This document shows, piece by piece, positions 8,143-17,248 of a stretch of DNA of 64,000 nucleotides. The notes below the pieces were generated by a model, which saw only the letters and a list, made by a program, of their open reading frames with translations, made no database searches and had not been told where the DNA came from. Origin of the DNA: Candidatus Marispirochaeta associata (lineage in GTDB: Bacteria > Spirochaetota > Spirochaetia > JC444 > Marispirochaetaceae); the NCBI GenBank assembly GCA_001749745.1, contig JWTM01000475.1, positions 124,001-188,000 on the forward strand, read 5' to 3'. The first letter of the stretch is position 1; every line of letters begins with the position of its first letter. The position numbers were made by a program, and so were the translations under genes.

Positions 8143-8283
8143 ACGCTGCCCATGATAGCAAGTTAGAGGCTCGGACGCCACTCTTTTTTTTCAGTCTGTA
8201 TGACTCAGGAATCGCTATGGTAATCAGCACGCATTCCTAGTATAGTCTCAGGAATAGAACCCCACATCAGAACAGGAAAGCCC

Positions 8284-9678
8284 ATGAAGGTCATGAAATT
8301 CGGCGGTAGCTCCGTAAAGGACGCCGAGAAAATTGTCCATGTATGCTCAATCGCCCGTAATGCGGCCGCAGAAGGGAGAATCGCCCTGGTATTCTCCGCC
8401 ATGAAGGGTATCACCGACATGCTCATCGAGGCGGCGAGCCGGGCGGAAAGCGGCGACGGCAGCTATCGCGAGCTGGTCGGCGAGATCAAGCAGCGGCAAG
8501 AGGAGGCTGCAACGGTCCTCTTTAGCGGCAGCGACAGCAGCCGGATTCAGAGCGAGATCTCCCGGCTTCTGACTGAATTGACCGATATCCTTCACGGCGT
8601 CGAGCTCGTTCGCGAATGCTCCGAGCGTACTATGGATATGGTGATGAGCTTCGGCGAACGGCTCAACTGCCGCCTGATCGCCGCATATCTGACGGCAAGC
8701 GGTACGCCGGCCGAGTTTATCGACGCCCGGCAGATCGTTATCACCGATTCGAGCCACGGCAACGCGAAGGTAAATTTCGAGAAGAGCTATCCCCGGATAA
8801 AGAAACGGATCGAGGCGGTTGAAGGAGTTGCGGTAGTGACCGGATTCGTCGCCTCCGACCCCAAGGGGATAACCACCACCCTGGGCCGCAACGGCTCGGA
8901 CTATACCGCCTCGTTGCTCGGCGCCGCCCTGGAAGCGGAAGCGGTGGAGATCTGGACCGATGTGGACGGCGTTCTCTCCGCCGATCCGCGCCTGGTCTCC
9001 TCGGCCTTCGTCGTGCCGGAGATATCGATCCAGGACGCGATGGAACTCTCCTATTTCGGCGCCGAGGTCATCCATCCCTACACCATGATCCCGGCGGTCG
9101 ACCGCAACATCGCCATCTACATTAAGAACACCCTGCGTCCCGAAGTCCCGGGAACGAAGATCGCCGCCTCGGTACGCAAGAGCAACACCCCCATAACCGG
9201 AATAGCCTCCATTGAGAGCGTAGCCCTGATCAATATCGAGGGCGGCGGCATGCTCGGCCACCCCGGAGTGGCCTCCCGGGTCTTTCACGCCCTGGGCGAG
9301 GCCAAGGTGAATATCATCATGATCTCCCAGGCCTCGTCGGAACACAGCATCTGTATGGTCTGTCGCGAGAAGGAGGCCGACCGGGCGGTGAAGGCCCTGA
9401 ATGAGGAGTTGGCCGAGGAGCTCCGCTACCGGATGATCCAGAGCATCGAGGAGATCAAGGATCTCGAGATTATCGCCGTGGTGGGCGAGAATATGCGGGG
9501 AACGCCGGGAATCTCCGGAAAGCTCTTCAGCGCCCTCGGGGCAGAAGGGGTGAACGTCCTCGCCATCGCCCAGGGTTCCTCGGAACGCAACATCAGCTTC
9601 GTGATCGAACGCTCGATGCGTCAGACCGCGCTGAACGCCGTACACCGCATCTTTCTCGAATCAGGAGCACCGCAATGA
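8284..9678 (+). CDS. lysC: aspartate kinase (monofunctional)
   Basis: 464 residues. The N-terminal KFGGSSV motif (residues 5-11) binds ATP/aspartate, and GRNGSDYTASLLG near 200 is the conserved active-site segment of the amino-acid kinase fold. Two ACT domains occupy about residues 310-460 (NIIMISQASSEHSI, NVLAIAQGSSERNI), the sites of feedback inhibition. The enzyme phosphorylates aspartate in the first step of threonine, lysine and methionine synthesis. It resembles the kinase half of ThrA but has no homoserine dehydrogenase domain. The stop overlaps the threonine synthase start by four bases. An AGGAAA ribosome-binding site precedes the ATG. A CTCAGGAAT direct repeat (8204-8212 and 8247-8255) in the leader could be regulatory. 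Confidence 0.92.
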   Translation: MKVMKFGGSSVKDAEKIVHVCSIARNAAAEGRIALVFSAMKGITDMLIEAASRAESGDGSYRELVGEIKQRQEEAATVLFSGSDSSRIQSEISRLLTELTDILHGVELVRECSERTMDMVMSFGERLNCRLIAAYLTASGTPAEFIDARQIVITDSSHGNAKVNFEKSYPRIKKRIEAVEGVAVVTGFVASDPKGITTTLGRNGSDYTASLLGAALEAEAVEIWTDVDGVLSADPRLVSSAFVVPEISIQDAMELSYFGAEVIHPYTMIPAVDRNIAIYIKNTLRPEVPGTKIAASVRKSNTPITGIASIESVALINIEGGGMLGHPGVASRVFHALGEAKVNIIMISQASSEHSICMVCREKEADRAVKALNEELAEELRYRMIQSIEEIKDLEIIAVVGENMRGTPGISGKLFSALGAEGVNVLAIAQGSSERNISFVIERSMRQTALNAVHRIFLESGAPQ

Positions 9679-10991
9679 GTCTGTCCTTTGCAAGCACCCG
9701 TTCGCCGGAAAAGAAGATCAGCTTCAAGGAGGCCGTTTTTCGAGGCCTGGCGCCCGACGGCGGACTCTATCATCCCGATGGAGTGCCGGATCTAAGTCGA
9801 CTCTTTGCGGACTTTGGTCCCGAAACCCCCTTTACTGAAATCGCCACCCGGACCCTCTCAGCGCTCCTGCCCCACGAATTTTCCCGGGACGAGGCGGAGA
9901 AGATCTGCTCCCGGGCTTTCGATTTTTCACCCCGCCTGAAGGAGATGGAGGCGTCGATCTCGATTCTGGAGCTCTTCCACGGCCCCTCCTGCGCCTTCAA
10001 GGATTTCGGCGCCAGCTTTCTGGCGGCGGTGATGGACTCGATCCTGGCCGGCCGGGACGAACGGGCGGTAATCCTGACCGCCACATCCGGCGATACCGGC
10101 AGCGCCGTCGCCCGGGCTTTCTACGGCTCCTCCAACATCGATGTGGTCATCCTCTACCCCTCCGGCCGGGTCAGCCCCCTGCAGGAGAAGCAGCTGACCA
10201 CCCTGGGCGGGAACATCAGCGCCCTGGAGGTGGACGGCGCCTTCGACGACTGCCAGCGCATGGTTAAAGAGGCCTTCGTCGACCGGGAGCTTGGCAAACG
10301 GATCCGACTCAGTTCGGCCAACTCCATCAATCTGGGGCGGCTTCTCCCCCAATCCTTCTACTACATCTGGGCCCGAGCCCAAGTCCCTAAGGAGCGGCCG
10401 CTGATATTCTGCGTCCCCTCGGGGAACTTCGGCAACCTGACCGCCGGCCTGATGGCCTGGAGCTGGGGGCTCGAGGTCGAACGCTTCATCGCCGCCACCA
10501 ACATCAACGACGTGGTCCCTAAGTACTTAAGCGAAGGGGAGTTTCAGGCCCGTCCCTCGCTTCACACCTACTCCAACGCCATGGATGTGGGCGATCCGAG
10601 CAACTTCGAGCGGATGCTGGCCCTCTTCAACGGCAGCTGGGACGAGATGAGCGCCATGATCAAAGGCGATTTCGTAAGCGACGAAGAGACCCTGGAGACG
10701 ATCCGCAGCGTTAAGGAGAGCCACGGCGAGTACCTCTGCCCCCACACCGCGGTCGGCTATCTGAGTGCGCAACGCTTCCTCAAGGGGTTCTCCGGTGCTG
10801 AAGCGCCGCGGATCATCAGTCTGGCCACGGCCGCACCCGGGAAGTTCACCGAGGTGGTCGAGGAGGCCACCGGGAGCAAACCGCCGCTCCCGAAACAGCT
10901 CGCCGGCGTTATGGAGCTGGAGAAGAAATCCCACCGGATCGGTACCGGCCTGGAGGATTTACGATCCTACCTGCTGGAGCGATTCGCCTGA
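9675..10991 (+). CDS. thrC: threonine synthase
   Basis: 438 residues. This PLP enzyme converts O-phospho-L-homoserine to threonine. The PLP lysine is Lys109 in CAFKDFGASFLA, preceded by the family-typical LAPDGGLYHP near residue 28. TATSGDTGSAVARAF is the phosphate-binding loop, and VPSGNFGNLTAG is the later Gly-rich motif. Its ATG overlaps the aspartokinase stop (ATGA), so the two are translationally coupled. Homoserine dehydrogenase and homoserine kinase are not adjacent and must be elsewhere. Length and motifs look intact. Confidence 0.93.
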   Translation: MSLSFASTRSPEKKISFKEAVFRGLAPDGGLYHPDGVPDLSRLFADFGPETPFTEIATRTLSALLPHEFSRDEAEKICSRAFDFSPRLKEMEASISILELFHGPSCAFKDFGASFLAAVMDSILAGRDERAVILTATSGDTGSAVARAFYGSSNIDVVILYPSGRVSPLQEKQLTTLGGNISALEVDGAFDDCQRMVKEAFVDRELGKRIRLSSANSINLGRLLPQSFYYIWARAQVPKERPLIFCVPSGNFGNLTAGLMAWSWGLEVERFIAATNINDVVPKYLSEGEFQARPSLHTYSNAMDVGDPSNFERMLALFNGSWDEMSAMIKGDFVSDEETLETIRSVKESHGEYLCPHTAVGYLSAQRFLKGFSGAEAPRIISLATAAPGKFTEVVEEATGSKPPLPKQLAGVMELEKKSHRIGTGLEDLRSYLLERFA

Positions 10992-11012
10992 TTCAGGTAG
11001 AATAGAGCCCAT

Positions 11013-11957
11013 ATGGAACGTATTATTGAAATCGCCTCCGGGGTAGCCCCGGTCTTCGGTCTGTTGATTTTAGGGTGGAGCTTCAAGCGCTTCCGGTTTC
11101 TCAGCGTTGAGACGGTACAGCAGCTCAAGAATCTGGTGGTCACCGTCGCGCTGCCGAGCCTACTCTTTCTGGCTTTCTTCTCCGCCTCAATCTCCGCCGG
11201 CGGAGCATTGATCGTCATGATGATGTTCCTCTCCTGCCTGATAATGCTGGGGGTAGGTTTTGCGGCGGGTAGGCTGATCTGGAAGCAGAATCGTACCGTC
11301 CCCTACCTTTTTGCCGGATTCGAGGCCGGTATGCTGGGTTACGCCCTCTTTCTGCCGATCTTCGGCACCGAGAACCTGGGGGTCTTCGCCATGACCGACT
11401 TCGGTCAGGTTGTCTTTGTCTTCCTGATCCTGGTCCCCTTGCTGACCCGGGGCGCCGGCGAAAGGAGCGGTCCCGCCGCTACCATGCTGAATGCTATCAA
11501 ATCCCCGGTTATCATCGGCATCTTCGCAGGCCTCATCCTGGGGCTCGTCAATCGGGTTCTGCCCTACAATCAGAGCGGCGTCTATCGTTCGGTCGAGGCA
11601 TTCCTGAAGATGACCGGCAGTCTTACCGTGCCGTTGATCTGCATCTCCATAGGGTACGGAATCGAAATCGATCGGGAGCGCTTGGGCAAGGCCCTGGCGA
11701 TCAGTTTCTCCCGGCTAGGGCTGAACGCCCTGCTTGCGGCGGGCATTACCGTCTTGATTCTCAACGGAGTCATCCCCGTACCGCGGATCTATTTGGCTGC
11801 CGTCTGGACCATGTTTATCCTGCCGCCCCCCTTCGTCATTCCGGTTTTTTTAAAGAAGGAGGAGCTGCAGGAGACCGCTTTCTCGTCGGCCGCCCTCTCG
11901 ACCCACACCATTTTGACCGTCCTGTTGATGCCCGTGGTGGCCTACTTCATTGTATAG
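11013..11957 (+). CDS. AEC-family (auxin efflux carrier) permease
   Basis: 314 residues with about ten hydrophobic segments in two inverted halves, as in the auxin-efflux-carrier/malonate permease family of the BART superfamily. Recognisable are PVFGLLILGWSFKR at the N-terminus, VTVALPSLLFLAFF in the first half, and SLTVPLICISIGYGIE, matching the family's central Gly-rich repeat. These carriers move organic anions or amino acids; the substrate cannot be told. It lies 21 bases after threonine synthase, so export of a threonine-pathway metabolite is possible but unproved. It directly abuts the next gene. Confidence 0.85.
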   Translation: MERIIEIASGVAPVFGLLILGWSFKRFRFLSVETVQQLKNLVVTVALPSLLFLAFFSASISAGGALIVMMMFLSCLIMLGVGFAAGRLIWKQNRTVPYLFAGFEAGMLGYALFLPIFGTENLGVFAMTDFGQVVFVFLILVPLLTRGAGERSGPAATMLNAIKSPVIIGIFAGLILGLVNRVLPYNQSGVYRSVEAFLKMTGSLTVPLICISIGYGIEIDRERLGKALAISFSRLGLNALLAAGITVLILNGVIPVPRIYLAAVWTMFILPPPFVIPVFLKKEELQETAFSSAALSTHTILTVLLMPVVAYFIV

Positions 11958-13112
11958 ATGAAACCGAACGAGTTAGACGGAAAAACCCTGGGCTTCATGA
12001 AGAGCCTCGGCTTCCCGCAGCTGCGGGTTCACCACAGCTATAACCATTTCGATTTTAAACAGGGCGGACGCCGGATCCTGGTCATCGGCCCCATGGGCTC
12101 GGGTAAAACCGAGTTCTCCGCTCGCATCTGGCGGGACGCCCGGGTCGCTCAAAACAAGTCCCAGCGGGTGGCCGAACTGACCACCACCGGCAAGGCCGAC
12201 CGGCGCTCGGTCTACTTCATCCGTTCCGCCCTGGACAAGCTCCGGTTTCCCGAGTACCCCGAAGACGCCCTGGCCTACCGGGGCGGCTACGAACGCTGCG
12301 GCGAGAACATCTGCTACATCTCCAACTCCTTCGAGCTGGAGGATGTAATCCGCGATCATCCCGAAGCGGGGACCTGGATCATCGACGAGGCCAGTTTCTA
12401 CGATGAGCGGATCGCCTATGTCGTGCGGGAGGCATCCGAGCGGGACAACCTGATCTTCGTCTTTCCGGCGCTGATCCTAAACTTCCGCCGGGACATCTTC
12501 AATCAGACCGCCCGCTTCCTTTTAGAGAACTCGACCGATATCTTTCCATTGACCGCCTACTGCGAACATGCCGACTGTATCGAGGACTCATTCTATACCT
12601 ACCGTTACTACACCATCGACGGCGAGGAGTGCCCCGCCCTCTACTTCGACCCCTTGATCATCATCGGCGGCGACACGGCCAAGGAGGATCCCAAGCGACC
12701 CAACTACTGCACCCGCTGCGACCGGCACCACTACCTGCCGGCCAAGGAGTACACCTACCTGACCCTGAAACCCCTGGGCGAGAGCGCCAGCCGGGGTGAC
12801 CTGGGACCGCTGCGCCGGGAGCTGCAACTGCTGAACACCGATATCCCCTCCTCCCGGCTCTACCGGCACCTGGAGGAACGTTTCGTCAAGACCGACTCGC
12901 CCGAACCGGTCAACATGAACGCCCTGAGGGTTCCCTGCATCGCCGAGAAGGCCTTGATGTTCCTCTACGCCGAACAGAACCTGATTTCCGAGGATCAGAT
13001 GCGCCTGCTGGTTCGGGAACTCGATCTCGATCGGAGCTACATGCAGCAGACCCTGGCCGACAACGGCCGGCCCCTGGATCTGAATCAGTTTACCCTGCCC
13101 TTCGGAGGGTGA
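11958..13112 (+). CDS. thymidine kinase (TK1)-like P-loop protein with long C-terminal extension
   Basis: 384 residues, about twice a normal bacterial TK1. A Walker A motif GPMGSGKT lies at 44-51 (TK1 has GPMFSGKT). Walker B with acidic residues is WIIDEASFYDE at 140-150. FVFPALILNFRRDIF corresponds to the 'GLdxdFrgepF' segment. Four cysteines, C202, C207, C251 and C254, sit as in the TK1 zinc site, with an IIIGGDT lasso just before the last pair. A further ~120 residues have no match that I know. The family phosphorylates (deoxy)thymidine with ATP; the insertions mean the true substrate may differ. It begins right after the AEC permease stop with no obvious ribosome-binding site. Confidence 0.75.
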   Translation: MKPNELDGKTLGFMKSLGFPQLRVHHSYNHFDFKQGGRRILVIGPMGSGKTEFSARIWRDARVAQNKSQRVAELTTTGKADRRSVYFIRSALDKLRFPEYPEDALAYRGGYERCGENICYISNSFELEDVIRDHPEAGTWIIDEASFYDERIAYVVREASERDNLIFVFPALILNFRRDIFNQTARFLLENSTDIFPLTAYCEHADCIEDSFYTYRYYTIDGEECPALYFDPLIIIGGDTAKEDPKRPNYCTRCDRHHYLPAKEYTYLTLKPLGESASRGDLGPLRRELQLLNTDIPSSRLYRHLEERFVKTDSPEPVNMNALRVPCIAEKALMFLYAEQNLISEDQMRLLVRELDLDRSYMQQTLADNGRPLDLNQFTLPFGG

Positions 13113-13793
13113 TTAATCTCCGCGACAGTAGCTTCCGGGGCCTGCATGGTCCCCTTCCATAATATCAAATCGAACACAGTCGACTTCATCGAGCGAGGTC
13201 AGTGAATAGACCACGGATAAAATATATATCCGCGCTCCGAAGGAACCCATGCGACTGACGAGCTGATATTCATCGTCTACGCTTAAGTCGATAGTCGCAC
13301 CATCAATCCTCAAGAGTATGAGCTGAGGCAGCTCCGCCCCGCGGAACGAGAGGTTTAACTCCTCGACGATGCCGGAGACCGTGGCCGTATCAGGCCGTTT
13401 TATAAATACCGGCCGATCATACTGTGTCCCCGCATAGATACCGGGCCCGAAGCGTTCCATCATCGTATCGGCCCACTCCTCCAGTTCCGAGTACTGCAGC
13501 TCAAGATTGTCGTATGCCGATGCAACACGCTTATATCGTCGTTCAAACTCCTCTAACTCATCGATCCGTGCATTCAATTCGCTCCACTTCTCCAGATATT
13601 GCCGCTGCATTCTCTGGTACTCCTCAGCAGCGCTACGTGCGCTCTCCTCGTACTGGTCCCGTTGTTCCCGAAGCGATTCCCGTTCCGCCTTACATTCGGT
13701 CAGTTCATTCTTGAGTTCCGTGTTGTTCGCAGCGCAGGAGGTGATCAACAGCAGGACGATACCAAAAAGAGAATAGTGCATGGAATTTCTCAT
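13113..13793 (-). CDS. coiled-coil lipoprotein with GerMN-like C-terminal domain
   Basis: 226 residues. The signal peptide ends in a lipobox Ile-Thr-Ser-Cys at about residue 20. A long, highly charged coiled coil (about 25-110) is followed by a small beta/alpha domain. Its end, YILSVVYSLTSLDEVDCVRF, resembles GerMN domains of sporulation/cell-wall lipoproteins. That last assignment is from pattern only. A strong ribosome-binding site (AGGGGGT) precedes the ATG. Convergent with the TK1-like gene, whose stop is immediately adjacent. Confidence 0.65.
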   Translation of the reverse strand: MRNSMHYSLFGIVLLLITSCAANNTELKNELTECKAERESLREQRDQYEESARSAAEEYQRMQRQYLEKWSELNARIDELEEFERRYKRVASAYDNLELQYSELEEWADTMMERFGPGIYAGTQYDRPVFIKRPDTATVSGIVEELNLSFRGAELPQLILLRIDGATIDLSVDDEYQLVSRMGSFGARIYILSVVYSLTSLDEVDCVRFDIMEGDHAGPGSYCRGD

Positions 13794-13896
13794 TGTTTAC
13801 CCCCTGAAAACTAGCGCTATTCTTACCCCTTCATTCTAAAATAGCACGTGCAAAGAGCGTTGTCGTCCATCAATAGGGGCAATAAGTCAATACAGG

Positions 13897-13944
13897 CCGC
13901 CAATTGTAAATACAATTGACAATTGGCGGGACCGGGCATATCAT
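13897..13944 (+). promoter_or_regulatory. promoter and overlapping palindrome of the first DUF4143 ATPase gene
   Basis: TTGACA at 13916-13921, a 17-base spacer and TATCAT at 13939-13944. Only six bases separate the -10 from the ATG at 13951, with no Shine-Dalgarno. A perfect 11-base inverted repeat (CCGCCAATTGT at 13897-13907, complement at 13919-13929) straddles the -35 box. A second, nested 8-base inverted repeat occupies 13901-13918. An autorepressor site is the obvious reading. Confidence 0.6.
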
Positions 13945-13950
13945 TTTAGT

Positions 13951-15129
13951 ATGAAGATCATTTCCCGAAAAGTTGAGCCCCTCGTGGCCATTCTCAGGGA
14001 GCAGTACCCGGTACTGACCATTGTCGGGCCCCGACAGTCCGGAAAAACAACCTTATCAAGAAAGATTTTCCCCGAACTGCCGTATATATCCCTTGAGAAT
14101 CCCGATATTCGCATGGAGGTCGAAGTCGACCCCAAAGGATTCCTGCATAATCATCCGGACGGACTGATCATCGATGAGTTCCAGCGCGTGCCGCAGCTGG
14201 TTTCCTATCTCCAGCAGATTGTCGACGAAGATCCCAGACCGGGGCGATTTATTCTAACCGGATCCCGAAGTCTGGAAATACTGAACCAGGTAAGCCAATC
14301 CCTGGTAGGACGTTCGGCGACTATCGAACTCCTTCCCTTCAGCTACTCCGAAATATCTTCCTACCTCAAGAATGAACAACTGACGAAGGTTCTCTATACC
14401 GGCCTCTATCCCCCCATATATCACCGAAATCTGGATCCGTCGCTCTGGTTCTCGAATTATGTACGCAACTATCTGGAACGGGATGTACGTCAACTGGTGA
14501 ACATTCGCGATCTCAACACCTTCCAGCGTTTCATCGTGCTCTGCGCGGGCCGCGTGGGTCAGCTCATCAACTACAGCGACATCTGTTCCGAACTGGGAGT
14601 TTCCCACAATACCGTCAAAGCCTGGCTCTCCATTCTCGAGGCCCACTATCTGATCTTTTTTCTCTATCCCCTTCATAGCAGCCAGGTGAAAAGGGTCGTC
14701 AAAACCCCCAAGCTCTACTTTTACGACACAGGCTTGGTTAGCTGGCTTCTATCCATCCGAGAAGCGGAACACCTGGACGCCCATCCATTGAAAGGTCAAT
14801 TATTCGAGAATCACTGTGTATCCGAGCTAATAAAAGGTTGCTATAACCGGGGGGAGCGATCTAATCTCTACTTCTGGCGGGATAAATCGGGACACGAAGT
14901 CGATATAATCCAGTACTACGGACTGGATTATTCCGGAATTGAAGTGAAACTTTCTAGAACATTTAACAAGGCATTCCTGAAAAACCTGAACTACCTTGCA
15001 GAACGGGATACAAAACTCAAACAGAGAATAGTTGTTTCCGGCGGCGAAGAAAGCAGATCGCTCGGCGATTTCGAGATAGTCAGCTGGCGGCATCTCGATG
15101 CCCTGCCCGGCAAGGATACACCATCATGA
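13951..15129 (+). CDS. AAA-family ATPase with DUF4143 domain
   Basis: 392 residues. Walker A GPRQSGKTT lies near residue 26 and Walker B GLIIDEFQRVP near 70, followed by LTGSRS (sensor). A winged-helix segment spans about 205-235 (YSDICSELGVSHNTVKAWLSIL). A C-terminal PD-(D/E)xK-like fold shows FWRDKSGHEVDI near residue 310 and GIEVKLS near 330, as usual for DUF4143 proteins. The cellular role of these ATPases is not established. The stop overlaps the start of a WYL regulator by four bases. The start has no ribosome-binding site but sits where a leaderless transcript would begin. A second, divergent copy is at 27253. Confidence 0.88.
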   Translation: MKIISRKVEPLVAILREQYPVLTIVGPRQSGKTTLSRKIFPELPYISLENPDIRMEVEVDPKGFLHNHPDGLIIDEFQRVPQLVSYLQQIVDEDPRPGRFILTGSRSLEILNQVSQSLVGRSATIELLPFSYSEISSYLKNEQLTKVLYTGLYPPIYHRNLDPSLWFSNYVRNYLERDVRQLVNIRDLNTFQRFIVLCAGRVGQLINYSDICSELGVSHNTVKAWLSILEAHYLIFFLYPLHSSQVKRVVKTPKLYFYDTGLVSWLLSIREAEHLDAHPLKGQLFENHCVSELIKGCYNRGERSNLYFWRDKSGHEVDIIQYYGLDYSGIEVKLSRTFNKAFLKNLNYLAERDTKLKQRIVVSGGEESRSLGDFEIVSWRHLDALPGKDTPS

Positions 15130-16061
15130 AAATCGATCGCCTGCTCTCGATCATCGTCTATCTCCTGAACCACGAGTTGGTACCTGCCTCCTCCCTGGCG
15201 GAGCGCTTCGGGGTTTCCTTACGCACCATACAGCGCGACATGGAGACCATCGAACTGGCGGGTATACCGATCTATGCCGTCCAAGGCCCCCGGGGCGGCT
15301 ACGGGATCATGGAGTCCTACAAGATGGACCGCCAATTGATGGGGGTGGACGATTTCTACTACATGCTGACCGCCCTCAAAGGGGTTGCCGATTCCCTGGA
15401 GGATCAGAAACTCGAAGGCACACTGGAGAAGGTCCGCAGCCTAATTCCCGAACGCCAGGCGGACCTCTTCGCCGAGCGGGACGAGAAGCTCTCCATCGAT
15501 TTTAGTCTACTCGGCGGAGACCCCAGGCAGCGGGCCGCCTTCAAGGTGGTGAAAGAGGCGGTCGAGGCTGAACGGCTCCTGCGCTTCGGCTATACCAACA
15601 ACAAGCTTGAGCAGTCCCTGCGTACCGTGGAACCGATGACCCTCGCCTTCCATTGGCGAGCCTGGTACCTCTTCGCCTACTGCCGGGAGAAGGAGGATTA
15701 CCGGCTCTTCCGTATCTCCCGCCTCAAGGAACCGGAGATCCTGGCGCCCAGGTTCAAACGGCGCGAGAAATCCTTCGACCAATTCCTGGCCGAGAATCAT
15801 CCCGATCAGAGCGAAAACTCCCTGGAGTTCTCCCTGCGTTTCGCCCCTCCGATGCGGGCCGCAATAGAAGAATTCTACCCCGAGGAGGATTGCAGGATTG
15901 AGGACGACGGCAGCCTGACCGTCACCGCCCGCATGCCCGAGGACGGCTGGCTCTACGGCTACATCCTCTCCTTCGGCCAGTATGTCGAAGTTCTGGCTCC
16001 CGAGCATCTGCGGCGAATTATCGCATCATCCGGGAAGAAGATCGCACAAATATACGAATAA
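15126..16061 (+). CDS. YafY-type transcriptional regulator (HTH + WYL domain)
   Basis: 311 residues. An N-terminal DeoR/YafY-type helix-turn-helix (about residues 8-58, LAERFGVSLRTIQRDMETIE) is followed by GIPIYAVQGPRGGYGI. A WYL domain spans about 140-220, with the signature appearing as WRAWYLFAYCREKEDYRLFRISRL. WYL regulators bind nucleotides or nucleic-acid ligands and often control defence, DNA damage or stress genes. It overlaps the ATPase stop by four bases, so the two are co-translated. A GyrI-like ligand-binding protein is 78 bases downstream. Confidence 0.9.
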   Translation: MKIDRLLSIIVYLLNHELVPASSLAERFGVSLRTIQRDMETIELAGIPIYAVQGPRGGYGIMESYKMDRQLMGVDDFYYMLTALKGVADSLEDQKLEGTLEKVRSLIPERQADLFAERDEKLSIDFSLLGGDPRQRAAFKVVKEAVEAERLLRFGYTNNKLEQSLRTVEPMTLAFHWRAWYLFAYCREKEDYRLFRISRLKEPEILAPRFKRREKSFDQFLAENHPDQSENSLEFSLRFAPPMRAAIEEFYPEEDCRIEDDGSLTVTARMPEDGWLYGYILSFGQYVEVLAPEHLRRIIASSGKKIAQIYE

Positions 16062-16139
16062 ACAGTTCAATTACGACACACAGCCGTCGTATACGCCGTG
16101 CGAGGATAGCCGTATCTTGATACAAGAAGGAGATAAGAT

Positions 16140-16589
16140 ATGGAGATTAAGACCCTAACCGAGACGAACACCCTGGCCATCCGCGTAACCGTACCGGTGA
16201 GTGACCTGTCCCAGACAATGGGCCGGGTCTACGGCGAGATCGCTTCACACATGCAAGAGCGGGGCATATCCTTTGCAGGCGCTCCCTACGCCCGCTACTA
16301 CAACATGGATATGAAGGCCCTGGATGTGGAGATCGGTTTTCCCGTTGCGAAGCCGGCCGTCGGCACCGACACCATCCAGCCCCGCGTGCTGCCCGCCGGA
16401 AAAGCCCTGGTCGATAAGCACATCGGCCCCTACCAGAAGATCGAAGAGACCTATAACCGTATGATTGCCTATATAGACGAGCAGAAGCTGAATACTAACG
16501 GAGAGGCCTACGAGTTCTACCTGAACGATCCGGCGGAAACGAAACCGGAGGAGTTGGAGACGGAGATCTACTTTCCGGTGGCGGGCTAG
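16140..16589 (+). CDS. GyrI-like / AraC effector-binding-domain small-molecule-binding protein
   Basis: 149 residues, a stand-alone SOUL/GyrI-like domain. Family features seen are IRVTVPVSDL and GRVYGEIASHMQERG in the first repeat, YYNMDMKALDVEIGFPV, and the second-half segment ALVDKHIGPYQKIEETYNRM. Such proteins bind hydrophobic small molecules or act as accessory ligand sensors. A very strong ribosome-binding site (AAGAAGGAGATAAG) precedes the ATG. The upstream spacer holds two inverted repeats, TACGAC/GTCGTA near 16073-16092 and GTATCTTGATAC near 16112, possible regulator sites for the WYL protein. Confidence 0.8.
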   Translation: MEIKTLTETNTLAIRVTVPVSDLSQTMGRVYGEIASHMQERGISFAGAPYARYYNMDMKALDVEIGFPVAKPAVGTDTIQPRVLPAGKALVDKHIGPYQKIEETYNRMIAYIDEQKLNTNGEAYEFYLNDPAETKPEELETEIYFPVAG

Positions 16590-16714
16590 CGACAGCAGGC
16601 CGCCCGAATCGATTTGACGATCTACGCACCTCGCCGACGCCCGCGGGAATGAAATCGCGGCTTATTGAGAAACATACACTTGCACGCCCCGGGTCGCTCC
16701 GTTAGGATTCCGAC

Positions 16715-17248
16715 ATGGATGCCCACGACTATCGCATTCTTCTCGCCGACGATCGGCATCTTTCCGCCCTCGCCGCCATCGAACGCACGGCGGCTGCGGC
16801 CTTCCCTGACGACCTGCTGCCGCCGGAGATCAAGCATGGCGCGATAGCTCTCGAGAGACTCGAGGCGGCGAGGAGCGAAGGGCGCCTCTGGGTCGCCGTC
16901 GATATGGAGGAGACGCCGGTCGGCTTCCTGCTGGCCGAGGAGAAGGGCGGGACCGGCTTCATCGCCGAGGTGGACGTTCATCCAGACTGCCAAGGCCGGG
17001 GAGTCGGCCGCCGCCTGATCGCCGCCGCTATCAACTGGGCCCGGGGAAACAACTACCCGTCCCTCACCCTGACGACCTTCGCTGCCCTCCCCTTGAACGC
17101 ACCCTTCTACGAGCGGATCGGGTTCAAGAGACTCACGCCGGAGGAGCTGAGCGAGGCCCTCGCGCATCAGCTGAGCGAAGAGATCAAACTGGGGATGCAG
17201 GAACGGGTGGCGATGGAATATACGATAGAGAGGAACACCAATGAATAA
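16715..17248 (+). CDS. GNAT-family N-acetyltransferase
   Basis: 177 residues with the GNAT acetyl-CoA binding core: FIAEVDVHPDCQGRGVGRRLI near residue 90 is motif A with the Gln/Arg-x-x-Gly-x-Gly/Ala loop, and LNAPFYERIGFKRL near 130 is motif B. GNAT enzymes acetylate amines on small molecules or proteins; the substrate is unknown. An AGGA ribosome-binding site lies eight bases before the ATG. The last eight bases overlap the next lipoprotein gene. Confidence 0.85.
   Translation: MDAHDYRILLADDRHLSALAAIERTAAAAFPDDLLPPEIKHGAIALERLEAARSEGRLWVAVDMEETPVGFLLAEEKGGTGFIAEVDVHPDCQGRGVGRRLIAAAINWARGNNYPSLTLTTFAALPLNAPFYERIGFKRLTPEELSEALAHQLSEEIKLGMQERVAMEYTIERNTNE

Noticed and set aside
8182..8283. 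Lysine- or threonine-responsive leader/riboswitch before aspartokinase
   Set aside because: Only about 100 bases, with no lysine-riboswitch core and no leader peptide rich in Thr or Lys.
8347..9645. 432-codon open frame antisense to aspartokinase
   Set aside because: It is the complement of a strongly conserved gene. The sequence is rich in Gly, His and Asp with no domain, a GC-driven shadow frame.
13897..13929. Palindrome upstream of the ATPase as a transcription terminator
   Set aside because: No T-tract follows, and a near-perfect promoter overlaps it, so an operator is the better reading.
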